A program made the translations under genes and the position numbers. Positions 1-10,210 of a stretch of DNA of 35,429 bases are shown piece by piece. The notes beneath the pieces are model-generated. The model saw nothing but the letters and a program-made list of their open reading frames with translations. It was not told the origin of the DNA and did no database searches. The first letter of the stretch is position 1, and every line of letters starts with the position of its first letter. The DNA comes from Haplomitrium mnioides (taxonomy: Eukaryota > Marchantiophyta > Haplomitriopsida > Calobryales): NCBI GenBank assembly GCA_049999725.1, contig JBNGIS010027993.1:1-35429 (forward strand), given 5' to 3'.

Positions 1-1224
1 CAAATCTTCAAAAAAAAAAATTCGACTGTCAAGTGAAACAGGAACCCAGTAGCGGTTCCTGGTTCAAAGTAGCGGCTGTTAGTAATGGTCTTGCAACATC
101 CTTCTACAGTTTGCATCATAACCCCACCAAGGCTAAACACTACTACCAAGTATTGAACTATCAACAAGGCTAGCTACTCGAGCACCCAAACACACAGAGC
201 TATCTAATTTATTTTCTCAACAAAATGGAAAACATAACCCAAAAGCTGAATCTAACAAAATGACCTTCCTATCCATGTACAGAACTATCTTCATCTCTTC
301 CTACTCTCCTAACATCACTCTGCAAACATAACAACACCAAAAATTGTATTCTTCTTGCTACTCTATCTCCACTCACACACTCTGTCCAGATAGTTTTTAA
401 ACTTCCCTCGCGAGAAACCATGAATTTACTTCCTCAGGCTAGAAAGAGGTCTTGTTTAACTTCCACCTCTCGAAGACAGTTCTCTCAGCTGTTGGCTCAT
501 CCACTCCACCCAAGAATTGGTTGGATCTTCCCTGCAGTGCACAAGCACTAACATGGCCACTCCTCTCTCTTCTCCACAAGATTATAACTCCAGCAGCACT
601 CTCCTAATGCGTCTGGGACTGATCTCTTGCACAAACCAAAGCAAAGGCGACACCAGGACCCCCCTTTGGCTGTCCCTCACGAAATACAAACTGGGAGAAT
701 TCTCTTCTCCTCTAAGTGTTGGTCCACCTCCAAATGTCGGTTTTGCCTTCAAATGTGAGTTCACTTGAGTAGTCTGAGCCTCTTGAGCTTTTTGCTTAAC
801 AATTCTCAGCACCTCCTCAGTCCACCTCCACCATATGATGGCTTTCCTTCACGAGTACACCCAATTCCCAGAGATCTCACAAAAATTCTCTCCTTCGTAT
901 CTCGCTGCCTTCTCTGCACAAAACTATCAGTCCCTCAAAAAACAAAGCGAGGTCCCCTATACCCTCTGTGAATTTTCTCTTACCTTTTGTTTCTTCCCCT
1001 CCTTGCGATTTGATTCTTGCTAGTTTTGGATGTTGATCGATGGAAAATAGACGTAGATCCGAGCAGGCTAGGTGTTGACTGTAGAATGCAAACTCCAAGA
1101 GATCGGCTTAATTCTGCAAGGCAATGAAGCTGATGTGAATTTCAAGGCCTTGGCTAAATTTTACAAGGCGACAAGGACTCGGCGCCACTTTGATGTGAAT
1201 TTCCAGACGAATTTGTCCCTCAAT

Positions 1225-1500
1225 TCAAAGAATCCTTCGAGTTGCAGCACCCCGTTCTCGTAGAGGTCCGTGAACATTTCGAGGAATCTGATGGACTCCC
1301 TCAAAGTGCCATGTTTCCGCAAAACCCACGATTCCCGCGGAATCTATAAGATTCTCACTGATTCTCGGAGTCCCATTGAGTGCTACGTAATCCGTAGAGG
1401 CCAAGATACACGTGGAATCTCTAAGATTCATGTTGATTCCCAGGTCCCGCAGAGGTGCCACGTAGTCCGCTGTGGCGCTGTCCGACGCCGCCCCGCAAAG
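1225..1500 (+). repeat. Degenerate tandem repeat in copy A
   Basis: The phrase GGAATCT followed by a GATTC-like stretch recurs at 1283, 1339 and 1414. Each occurrence leads into a segment like CCCGCAGAGGTGCCACGTA. The unit is roughly 56-75 bp and diverged. A similar phrase appears in copy D near 35077, so the array belongs to the LTR family and is not a local accident. Confidence 0.4.
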
Positions 1501-1904
1501 GGGTAGACGGACCGTCCGCTAACCCGTTGACTTTCTCAAGTCCCTCTGCAACTGCCACGTCATCCGCATAGGTTTTTCTCTTTGAATAAGAACTACAAAG
1601 GACCTCCGCTTTTTGCCTCAGTTGGATCGGTGATAGATCTTCTTTTCGGCACTGCTTCCTCCTCCGTCGGATCTACGCTAGATTGCCTCTTCGACGTCTT
1701 TGGTTCTCCCATGGTCGGATCTGGGATTTATCATCCTTTCGGCTGATCCCTTCTCATTTCTCCTTATCAAACTTGTGATAGATCACTGTTTCAGCACTGC
1801 TTGCTTCTCTTTGGTCCGTTGATAAATTGTTATTTCAGCATCCTTTCTTCTTATACCGGAGCTGCGCTATATCTTCGTTTCAGCCCCCTTGTTCTCCCCC
1901 CATC

Positions 1905-2480
1905 GGAACCTTATTAAGTGACCTCTCCACTTAGGGAGGTCAATCGGAACCCTGTTAAGTGGGGATCTCCACATCGGATGGCAGATCGGAACCCCCTTAA
2001 GTGGGCTCCCCTTGTCGATTTATTTCCCTTTCGGCATTCTCATTCTTCTTCTAACCAGATCATTGATAAGTCGTTGTTTTGACACCTGGTTCTCCTTTCG
2101 GCTAGACCGTTGATAAGTAATCTTTTCAGCCTCTTTGTTCTTCCTCTGGCAAATCATTGATAAGTGGATGTTTCAAGACTTTCTCCCTTTCTGGCCCGAC
2201 CGTCACTTGATTGCCATTTTAGCATCTCTTGTTCTTCCTTTAACCGGATTTGCTATACATCACTATTTTGATGCCTTCTTTCATGATGAGCTCTATAAAT
2301 CCCTTTCAAACTTTCTGAAGATACCCGATTCAAACTTTCCCAATTACCTTCCTTTCATCCGAATCTTCGACAAATCACCTTTCCGGCCTTCTCACGTTGG
2401 ACCCTGGTTAAGTGGGGTTTTCCCACTTCAAAAACTTTAATGGAACCACCTTAAGTGGGTTCCCCACTTAGGAAGGCTGG
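1905..2480 (+). repeat. Repeated GGAACC..TTAAGTGGG modules in the U3 of copy A
   Basis: A short module of the form GGAACC, a few bases, then TTAAGTGGG and CCACTT occurs at about 1906-1945, 1950-1975, 1987-2010, 2400-2430 and 2445-2475. The same module occurs in copy B (23155-23275, with TTAACTGGGG) and on the minus strand of copy C (31500-31700). Spread through the presumed U3 in all three copies, it looks like a family-wide subrepeat and a possible protein-binding array. Function is inference. Confidence 0.5.
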
Positions 2481-3249
2481 TTTCCGATTCGTTCTTCAGA
2501 TCGGGCACCACAGACATCGGACTCGATTCTTCACAGATTATCCTTCCTCGTAGAGATTTTTTACTTGTTCTTGCGATTAAATTCTCCTCTCAGCTTGCAA
2601 TTAAAATCCCCTTGCGCATTCAATCTTGCGTGCGATCGAATCTTGTCAATCCTCCCTGTTGCGCTCATAATTCCCTGTCCTTCAATCCTCCCTTGATCAA
2701 TTCTCTTCAGCCACTCTCCCCTACCCCTCGATCAAATCTCCTCCCTCTCTGTCCTTAATCCTCCCTCTCTTAATCTTGTCCTCCTTCTCTCAATAGATCA
2801 ACCATCCTTTCTCGACCCTCTGCGTTGAATTTCTTGCATGTGCCCAATCTCCCTCCTTCTTGCAACTCTCCCTTCACTTCTCTGCGACTCAATTAAAACC
2901 TCTCTCTGCGCAAATCTTCTCGCCACTCCATGCGGTTTAATCCCCCATGCCTTGTGATTCAATCCTCCCCTCTCAATCCACTTCCTTTTTCGCCTTCGAT
3001 TAACTCTCCTCCACTTGCATTGCAATTCAAGCTCCTCCTCTCAACCTGCGTAATTTCCTAAGGCGATTGGATCCTCTGGCTCCTACGATTCCATCCTATG
3101 GTCCCATGCAAACCCATTCCATCTTCCTCTCGATTCTTGTGACAATTCAATCCTTGCACAGGTCCCTCCACATCGGAAGCTCCTTTTGTACAGGTCTTCG
3201 CACGCTCGAGATTTAGTCCCATAAGTTTCCCACGCTGCTGTAGGAGTAG

Positions 3250-3320
3250 TATATAAGGTTCTCCCATTTTCTTCCTTTCAAGAGGCAGCCCCCTAGAGGG
3301 GTGTAAAGCCACCGCATTCC
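3250..3320 (+). promoter_or_regulatory. LTR core promoter of copy A
   Basis: TATATAAGG lies at 3250-3258 and the conserved motif AGAGGCAGCCCC begins at 3281, 31 bp downstream of the start of the TATA box. It is followed by GTGTAAAGCCACCGC. The same pair with the same spacing occurs in copies B and C. This fits an RNA polymerase II TATA box with the transcript starting at or near the motif. Confidence 0.55.
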
Positions 3321-3584
3321 TTTATCTCACCCCTGGACAGACCTAGTTCAGGGCTAAACCCCCCAAAGGGCAGGCTGTCCTCCAAGTTAGATAGTTAGTT
3401 AGTTAGTGGGCTTGGCTTGGCCCCCAACAAATAGGTTAGTTTTATTATTTTTTATCTTTTTATTTCTCTATCAGACCTCTAACCAAATCCAACCTAACTC
3501 TCCATTCCAATAGACTCTTTCCCTGACTTGTGATCTCAATCCTCTCCTTCTCTCCAAACCTGTCTTGACCCTTTTCTATGTACA

Positions 3585-4762
3585 TTGGAAACTCTTTGTA
3601 CCCAAAACATGTCTTCTCACTTAATTTTCTTAAAATTTTTGGAAAATATTCAACAAAGTACATAAAAACCCTGTTGACAAAGATGTTTCCTCCAATCACA
3701 AAATTCAAATTCAAGTTGAGTGATTCAAAGTCAAAGATTTGGAACCAACAATTTTTAACATATGAATTTTGGTTACCTCCGAATGGTATTTGTCAACTCA
3801 AGTATCATTCTGAAGCAAAAAGAGAAAATTTAAGTTCAATATTGATCCCTTTGAAGGTATATTCTGAAATCAAATGATCTCAAAAAGAAGAAAGAGAACT
3901 TGACGCAGAGAAAATGGTCTTTGCAATTAGAGACAACATAAGTAAGAGCTGCTACAATTTCTTTATAGATTAAGATATTCAATGGAGGAATGACTTTTTC
4001 ATTGCCAAACAAGAGATGGAACTTATATCCTTGAAAAAAACAAGATAAGGACCTGAAACAGAATTCACATTTCAAGCTTCACAATTTGCAAACATTTGTA
4101 ATGTTTGTCAAAAATTTTGTCTAACCTCTCAATTTGATGTTCATCAACTAGAGGAAAATATTCTAGTAGAATGTATGCTTTCTACATGTCAAGAAATCTA
4201 TGATAGATCAACTTGGCCGCGAGAAGGGATTGTTTCACATCCAACAAGATAAGAGCACAAATTTGACAACCTACATGATGTGAAAGCCAAAATGTTTATT
4301 TGTGTTGTTGCATCGCTAGACCGAAAAGGCAGATTGTTTTGGATTTGCCAAAGTCCTCAAAGTTTTGTCATTTGATGAGGATGAACCTCCAAACCCAAAA
4401 CAAGTACGTATTCAATAGTTTTCTTGTGAGGTTGACAATGTATTTTCTAGATAATAGTTTCTATAAAAAATGGCAGCCACAAAAAGAAAACGCAAATCCA
4501 AATTATATATTGCTATACTTGATGTAGCACAAATCACGATTCTCTACTTTGATTTTCTTCTCACTCAAGAAAATAATTGAGTAAAACAACTCTAACAACT
4601 ATTAAATCAAATCTATTTGAACATGAAAGACAAAAAGCAATCAATCTTGAAGTGTTTGAAGGAGATTCAATCAACATCATCTACACTGAGGTACACCGCA
4701 AAAAATTGATGAATCTAAAGCTGAATTTGAAGAAGTCGATACAAGTGACTAAAGTTATTTAA
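3585..4762 (+). pseudogene. R1 copy 1: 3' part of a DUF7869-like element gene
   Basis: This is decayed coding sequence, readable in pieces. One open piece at 3578-3877 includes KFKFKLSDSKSKIWNQQF and WLPPNG. After a stop the frame goes on through NISKSCYNFFID and then FICVVASLDRKGRLFWI near 4290-4340. A last open piece at 4577-4762 begins in KTTLTTIKSNLFEHERQKAI. The same peptides recur in copy 2 (19915-20830), and parts of them in copy 3, so the frame was once translated. From memory, the arrangement resembles the C-terminal part of proteins carrying Pfam DUF7869, found in plants, protists and animals and probably spread by transposition. The N-terminal two thirds are absent, and the start abuts LTR copy A. 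Stops and frameshifts make it non-functional. The family name is moderately uncertain; the shared coding origin of the three copies is solid. Confidence 0.55.
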
Positions 4763-5193
4763 GAACCCCATTGTTCATAGTGTAATTTCAACTCCAGCTG
4801 TAATTTAAGTTTATATATTTTATAAAATAGATGAGAATTTTATTCAAGAAATTTCTTGTTGTTGAGACAAATTTATATGTAAGCTTGAACTTTTTAGTGT
4901 AGCTAATTCCTATTTGATTTTTGTCATCTGCAAATGAAATTTCAACATTCAATTATAATTTTTATTTGGTTTGTCAAAAGTTTTTCATCCAAAATATTTC
5001 CATATTTTTTTCTACTACATTGTTTGCTAGAAGAATTTCAATGTTTTAGCTACTAAATCTTTTGATATAGATCTTTTGAATTTTCAAGTGTTTGTCAAGC
5101 TTGGCTACTTAATCCTTTGCTAGCAATAACTTTGACGTAAAACTTGAAACCTTGTTTGTGCTTTGACTCTGATGTTGAACTTGGAAGCCATTG

Positions 5194-5582
5194 TGTAATG
5201 GTACAAGCATAAGTTTGTGCTATTTATAAGAAAATAGAGAGGAGTGAAGGAAGTAGTAGAGAGTCACTTTTAGGGTTGAGATAAGATTACTTGCCTTCAA
5301 AGACACTTTTAGTAAAGAGTCGCCTTTAGGGTTGAAATTAGAAGTGACTTGTAAGTGAAGAAAGAGGGATGACACTCTCTTCTCTTGTATAAATAGAAGG
5401 ACTTCTTAGCCTTACTTCTCATTCTGGAGTTATTCTTGAATCACTTGGGTTCTTTGGTTGTTTGGCTTTTGCTTGCACTCTTGGTCTTAGCTTGGGCCTT
5501 GCGTTGCTTTTGGTTGAAAAACTCTATTAGGGTTCACTATGAGTTCTTACTCATTTGGATTTGGTCATTAAGTTCTTTTACA
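5194..5582 (+). mobile_element. Solo LTR of the gypsy element
   Basis: This 389-bp unit starts TGTAATGG and ends TTCTTTTACA. It matches the reverse complement of the 389-bp LTR at 11195-11583 along its length. A TATA box, TATAAATAG, lies at 5388-5396. The flanking 5-mers are CATTG on the left and CCTTG on the right, a probable target-site duplication with one later change. No internal domain follows, so it is a solo LTR left by LTR-LTR recombination. R1 copy 2 at about 21238 lacks the insertion and serves as a paralogous empty site. Confidence 0.85.
5388..5396 (+). promoter_or_regulatory. TATA box of the gypsy solo LTR
   Basis: TATAAATAG matches the TATA consensus. The same box is present on the minus strand of the truncated 5' LTR at 14650-14658 and in altered form (GTATAAATTGC) in the 3' LTR near 11380-11390. 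Confidence 0.6.
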
Positions 5583-5676
5583 CCTTGTATTTAGAGACTC
5601 CAATCTAGAAATCAAAGTTGCATAGAGTTTGTTGCAAAACTCATAACCTTAAACACATATAGATTATGATCTAGAA

Positions 5677-5950
5677 CTTGAAACCCAATGCACGTATAGA
5701 CTTTGATGCGTAAGTTGAAACCTTATGCATGTATAGACTCTATTGTGGAACTCAAAAACCCTTTGCAAGCATAGTGTTTGTTGGAGAACATTGAGATGTA
5801 GAACTTGGAACTTTATGCATACATAGACTTTGATGCGGAAGTTAGAGCCTTATGCATGCATAGACTTTGATGTGAAAGTTAGAGCCTTATGCATGCATAG
5901 ACTCTGATACAAAACCTTGAACCTTGTACAAAAAAAACTGATGTGTGGAA
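5677..5950 (+). repeat. 37-bp minisatellite in the R1 tail
   Basis: Units have the form GARCC, then TTATGCATGCATAGAC, then TTTGATGTGRAAGTT. The two clearest units begin at about 5845 and 5882, 37 bp apart, and earlier units near 5677 and 5714 keep the same period with substitutions. One stretch at 5757-5810 is irregular. The core is a self-complementary ATGCATGCAT-type alternation of purines and pyrimidines. Confidence 0.7.
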
Positions 5951-5993
5951 CTTACTACCTTAAGCTCTCAAAGACTCTGATGTGGAACTCATA

Positions 5994-7089
5994 ATCCTTT
6001 GTTTGCAGGGATTCTGATCACGTGTTTGGATTCTAAAGCAAATTTTGAAACCCACTGCTTGCATGGTTGCTCCAACCTTTTTGATTTTGAGCTATGACTC
6101 TTTTGTAGATATGAATCTCTAAATTTTAGAGGATTTTGAATTGCTAAACCTTCGTAAAACATGACTACTTAACCTTTTGCGCACATGGATTTTGAAGTAA
6201 AATAGAAAGCCTCTTTTTTTCTTGGACTTAAAAATAAAGCTTTGAACTCCATGTAAGGTTTGGTTTTTGTAGCTTTTGTGCCTTAGGATTTCAAACTGAT
6301 TCTCTTGACTTTTGGTCAAATTAGGCTTTTCCTTAAGTTTTCTATTTATTTTTCAAAAAATAAGTTTTTAGTGGGACAATGTCTATGCGTGCATGAAGTT
6401 TGTGCAACCAAATTTATTTCAAAATGACTGAATTTTGACATTTGTTTAGATTTTTTGGCTTCAAAATGTATTCTATCCAAAATGCAAGTTTTTGTAAAAA
6501 AAACCACAATTTTTATGCTTTTCATTTGATCTATCAAGCTTGTTGAAATTGCAAGAATTTACCAAAAGAACTAATCTAGTTTTTTTTTTGAAAAAATACC
6601 CTCATTTTTTTTGGAACTTTAAAATGTTGTTTGTTTTGTAAAAAAATGTTCTTGTTTTGAGTAGCTTGTTTATGGCTCATAATAGTCGTTGTTTATTGAG
6701 TTCTTGTCTCATTTAGCAATCGGAGATACTATTTTTGATATTTAATATTGAGAAGCATCAATTTGACATTTGTGAATTTTTTTTGTGCAAAATATTGTTT
6801 TGTATAAATACATATTTTTTATTTTAGTTTTTTAATTCCTTTTTTATTATTAAAATATTTCATTAAAAAATTACACGAGTATGCACAAACTAACTACATC
6901 AAAAGTTGAATAAAAATTATGCTTTATATGAAAGCACATCCAAACAAACATCTATCTCAATGCACATATAGACTTCATTGTTGTTAAATACTTTTAAGTT
7001 TCACAAAGATATTCTTAAATTTAAAAAAATTGAATTAAATACACACATTTAAAAAAAACATTAAATCAAAGATGCACCTCCTTCTTGAA
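5994..7089. other. AT-rich interval without recognisable genes
   Basis: I see no frame longer than about 70 codons, no protein motif and no RNA gene. The first part (to about 6180) still contains diluted phrases of the neighbouring minisatellite (GCATGGTT, GCACATGGATTTTGAAG), suggesting extension of the R1 tail. The rest is T-rich with homopolymer runs. Confidence 0.4.
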
Positions 7090-7540
7090 CTTCTTTGTCA
7101 TTATTATCCTCTTTGAGAGAGATGTTATCATCAACAAGAGAAGTTTATGTGGGTTTAGCAAGCACAACTATAGATGTGCTAGATAGGATTTTCCAATCTC
7201 TCATATTGGTGTTGAATATCTATAGCAATACCATAAGTAACAAGTTGCTTATGGTATACACAAATAATCTAGGGATCAATGATCTCAGTTGGCAAAGAAG
7301 GTATTGCCAAGACACATTGTAGACTATAGATTGATTGTCATCAATCATGTTCTAGAAGGGCACAATTATGTAGCAATTTCAAGAAACAAACAATGCCTAT
7401 ATATGACTTTGAGCAAAGGTCCATCACCTAATTTTGTTTCACTTACAAATGCTCACTGAAGTAGTTGTATAAAACTTGCAGTTTTTTTTTGCAAGGATTC
7501 ATATGAGAATCATCTCTTTAATGTGTTATTTTGGTTAAAA
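7090..7540 (-). pseudogene. R2 copy a, decayed, possibly F-box/kelch-like
   Basis: Read on the minus strand, this segment shares an anchor with copy c at 9740-10210: LPTEIID followed by IICVYHKQ here, against SLPTDVIESHIVYAHYKEH there. DNA landmarks are the plus-strand phrases TTGGCAAAGA near 7281 and GAGAATCATCTCTT near 7504, both repeated in copy c. Several stops and frameshifts are present. The peptides faintly recall plant F-box/kelch proteins, but no W/G kelch signature is preserved, so function is unassigned. Confidence 0.35.
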
Positions 7541-8230
7541 TTGTCAAAGTATTGAAAATAAAGCACATGGTGTGGTATCAGTGTGGAGTAGCTGAATTGA
7601 TAACAACTATTACTTTGAACCACAAATTGCCAATAAGCTCTTATTTCATTTCATGTTCAAAAAATTTGATTTTCAAATTTCAGCTTCAAAAATTACAATT
7701 TTTTACATTTGTGAATTCTCTTAGAGGAAATTTTTGGTTTTTAGCTTGCAATTTGCTTGCTTCATGTACTCATAGTATTAAAAAAACATTTTATGTCAAA
7801 TATTTCACGAAATTGATGTTTTAAATATTATCTTTAAAGAAGATAAGCATCGACAGAATATTTATAAAACATATTAAAACTTCAATAAAAATATTTTAAT
7901 ATTTCTTTACAATATTAAAAAAACATTGAACTTACCAAAATTGAAACATTTGTTCAAAATATATTAAAAAAAGACAATGCCTAGACAAGCATTGACATCT
8001 TTATCTACAATCTTCCAACATATGCTTTCAACTTCCAACTATATACAAAAAAGATGAAAACCAAAAAAGGAAAGAAAAGTTATGCTTCCATTGACTTTCT
8101 TACGTATATCTTCAAAACATGACATCTTTCAGTCAAAATCAATTAGAGACTCCTATTATCCTCTTAGAAGATCAACACAAATTGAAAAAAAACCTTGCAA
8201 GCTAAGAATCCATGTCTCAAAATCTAAATC
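7541..8230. other. AT-rich interval, nothing recognised
   Basis: The 97-codon plus-strand open frame at 7531-7824 has low-complexity composition (F, K, L, S, N) and no match to a family I know. It is probably fortuitous in AT-rich DNA. Confidence 0.4.
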
Positions 8231-8239
8231 TTTCAAATA

Positions 8240-8520
8240 GAGATGTCTATGCTAGCATGGACATCAAAGAAAATATCTTATACTTTATCTATTGTTTTAT
8301 TTAAAACTCATTCATTCAAACCCAAACGTCCATGCCAACATACACGTCACTACATACATCCTACGTATTGCATAGTGTTTTATCCAAAATTCATTCATTC
8401 ATATACAGATGCCCATCAAGCTTGAACTTCAATACAAATAACATACATGTTAAATGGTTTTTTAATGATCATTTATTCAAATATATGCATCGACCTGAGC
8501 TTGGACGTGAATACTTTTTG
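8240..8520 (+). repeat. Degenerate tandem repeat of about 80 bp
   Basis: Phrases of the kind TCTATGCTAGCATGG, TCCATGCCAACATACAC, TGCCCATCAAGC and GCATCGACCTGAGC occur at 8246, 8329, 8410 and 8487. Each except the last is followed about 50 bp later by TTCATTCATTCAAA-like sequence. A related phrase (GTTCATGTCAACATAG) occurs at 9543 with a TTATTCAAAAT partner. The units are diverged but the spacing is steady. Confidence 0.5.
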
Positions 8521-8559
8521 TAGTCAAACACTTTATTATATATTCAAAATTTACACCAA

Positions 8560-9000
8560 TCAAAGGCTTCTTTGCTAATCTTCTCCTCCTCAGAATATAT
8601 GGTATACTCTATATAAACTAAGAAGCTTGAGTATCAAGAGCCGTTGATGAATCATATCAAGACTTTACAATTCAAAAAATAACAACAAAGTCATCTCATG
8701 CACCTGTTGTACTAAGAGGAACAAGCTTCTTGCGGTAAACATAGACAATTTGCAACTCAGTGACATCTCATTGCAAAACCACCATCAATTAAAACTCTCA
8801 ACGGAATATCAATAAATTGTCGTCGATTACAGTTTACTATAATACACTTCCACATTAATCTAAGTGCACAGACTAAGCATGTACCAAACCTAGAGCAACG
8901 ACCTAAAATCCAATCTTGATCAGAAGACAAATGATCAATGAAAAAAATCATAAAGTGCCTTTGGCTTTTGGGAAATATTGACAAGAGCATCATCTCTTAA
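8560..9000 (-). pseudogene. R2 copy b, decayed, possibly F-box/kelch-like
   Basis: A 78-codon minus-strand frame (8757-8993) contains DHLSSDQDWILGRCSR, then LVCALRLMWKCIIV, then PLRVLIDGGFAM. Copy c (9960-10150, minus) has the counterpart peptides in shifted frames: DHLSSKQDWIL-like, LVYALKLMWNSIVV-like and ERVSMMASLPTD-like. Conservation at peptide level across frameshifted copies shows coding ancestry. The pattern of a tryptophan-containing hydrophobic strand followed by AL.LMW resembles the post-F-box part of plant F-box proteins, but I cannot confirm this. Confidence 0.4.
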
Positions 9001-9739
9001 TTTATGCTCAATATTTGGTAAAAGTAAAGTAAAAAGTTATATATTATAATATATTAAACACACAAGAGAGAATATCGAAGAAACATGGTAGATAACCATA
9101 TTCTAATGTTTTTTTATAATTTTTGAAAGATCTTTAAGATACAAAATCCTAAAACATTCACAAGCATAAAATCTTAAAAAGATAATGTTGTAGCAAACAC
9201 TGACATATGAATCTATGATTTGTTAAGACATGCTTTAAACTTCTATTTATTTACAAAACATATAAAAACAAAAAAGAAGAGATGTGTGTTTGCATACACT
9301 TCAAGCTCGAATATCATAAAAAGATGATGCCTTTCATTAAAATCGATTTGACACTCCTATACACACATGTATTCAGTCACTAGTAATTAAAAAAAATTCC
9401 AAAATAAAATCACAAAAATGACTCACGAGTAGAATGATATTGTAATTCAAGATTGTAATAAACGTAATACGCATACAACCAAAAAGAAAACTCATGAATG
9501 AAGAAAATTTGTGTGAAAATTTAAATCAGTTGAATAGGAACGTTCATGTCAACATAGACTCCCTTGCTTACTTTTACAAAAAACACAAATTTTTATTCAA
9601 AATTTATTTATCAAACAAAAAGAGACAATTAAGAAAGTACTTAATAACTTTTATCTTGGATATTAAAAGAATCAAAGATCTTTTACCGAAATTAAAAAAA
9701 TCGTACACTAGATATTTTTTGAAAAAAAAGCTTTCTTAT

Positions 9740-10210
9740 TTCCAAAATATACAACAGTCTATAGGTTCAGCTTCAATCTTGTCCTCTTCAAGAGGAATGG
9801 TCTTATACTAATTGATAGATTCAGAAGCCTGGGTATTTGTTGCCGCAAGAGAATCCTATTAGGACTTTTAGTCCCTAAAATTGCTATAGAATCACGAGAA
9901 ACACCGTGAAAAGCATGTTCCTTATAGTGCGCATATACAATATGGGATTCGATGACATCGGTTGGCAAAGATGCCATCATGGAAACTCTTTGTGAAATAC
10001 AAATACACTAACGTTTATCATATCCCACAACTATAGAGTTCCACATCAACTTGAGAGCATAGACAAGGCCTGTACTCGACTCGGAGCAAAGATTAAGTAT
10101 CCAATCTTGCTTTGAAGACAAGTGGTCAGCAAAATAATTTGTACAAAACCTGAGGCTTTTGGTACATATTCACAGATAATCATCTCTTAGATCTTACAGT
10201 TTAGCATAAA
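9740..10210 (-). pseudogene. R2 copy c, decayed, possibly F-box/kelch-like
   Basis: This segment aligns with R2 copy b in order: CTTGATCAGAAGACAAATG there against CTTTGAAGACAAGTGGTCAG here, and CAAGAGCATCATCTCTT there against GATAATCATCTCTT here. It also aligns with copy a. An open minus-strand frame (9759-9980) carries MASLPTDVIESHIVYAHYKE and VSRDSIAI. The three copies lie in the same orientation 1.2-1.5 kb apart, so the array probably arose by tandem duplication. No F-box motif is visible upstream. Confidence 0.4.

Larger units (their letters stand above)
27..3584 (+). mobile_element. Long LTR, family copy A (probable solo or orphan LTR)
   Basis: This is a 3.56-kb non-coding block, richer in GC than its surroundings. 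Its start is TGTCAAG at 27 and its end is TATGTACA near 3584. The start is supported by related starts at 21651 (TGTCACTT) and 33544 (TGTCACAG). The end aligns loosely with the end of copy B: both have TTGACC followed by a stretch closing in ACA. The upstream 1.5 kb matches copy D (33910-35345) and the downstream 1.2 kb matches copy B (24390-25230). A TATA box and a conserved AGAGGCAGCCCC motif lie near the 3' end, as expected for U3-R-U5 order. No gag or pol follows it; decayed R1 coding sequence begins directly after. I saw no clean target-site duplication (TCGAC against TTGGA). Short open frames inside it do not resemble proteins and are not called. It could be the LTR of a large non-autonomous element. 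The family assignment is inferred from within-window comparison only. Confidence 0.6.
4763..5993 (+). repeat. R1 non-coding 3' tail, interrupted by a solo LTR
   Basis: Similarity to R1 copy 2 continues past the end of the coding traces. Both copies carry TTTGGTTTGT, then CATCCAAAATAT or GATCCAAAATAT, then TTGTTTGCTAGAAGA, then CTACTTAATCCTTTGCTAGCA. They then enter a run of short repeats ending near CCTTGTAC. In copy 2 the corresponding tail is 20851-21552. This tail is therefore part of the mobile unit and not host sequence. A gypsy solo LTR at 5194-5582 splits it. Confidence 0.6.

Noticed and set aside
517-1098. Short frames on both strands near the left end as small genes
   Set aside because: They overlap each other, fall within LTR copy A, and are not kept in the matching part of copy D.
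9494-9811. 105-codon plus-strand frame as a gene
   Set aside because: It is lysine-, leucine- and phenylalanine-rich with low complexity, and its end overlaps the R2 copy on the other strand.
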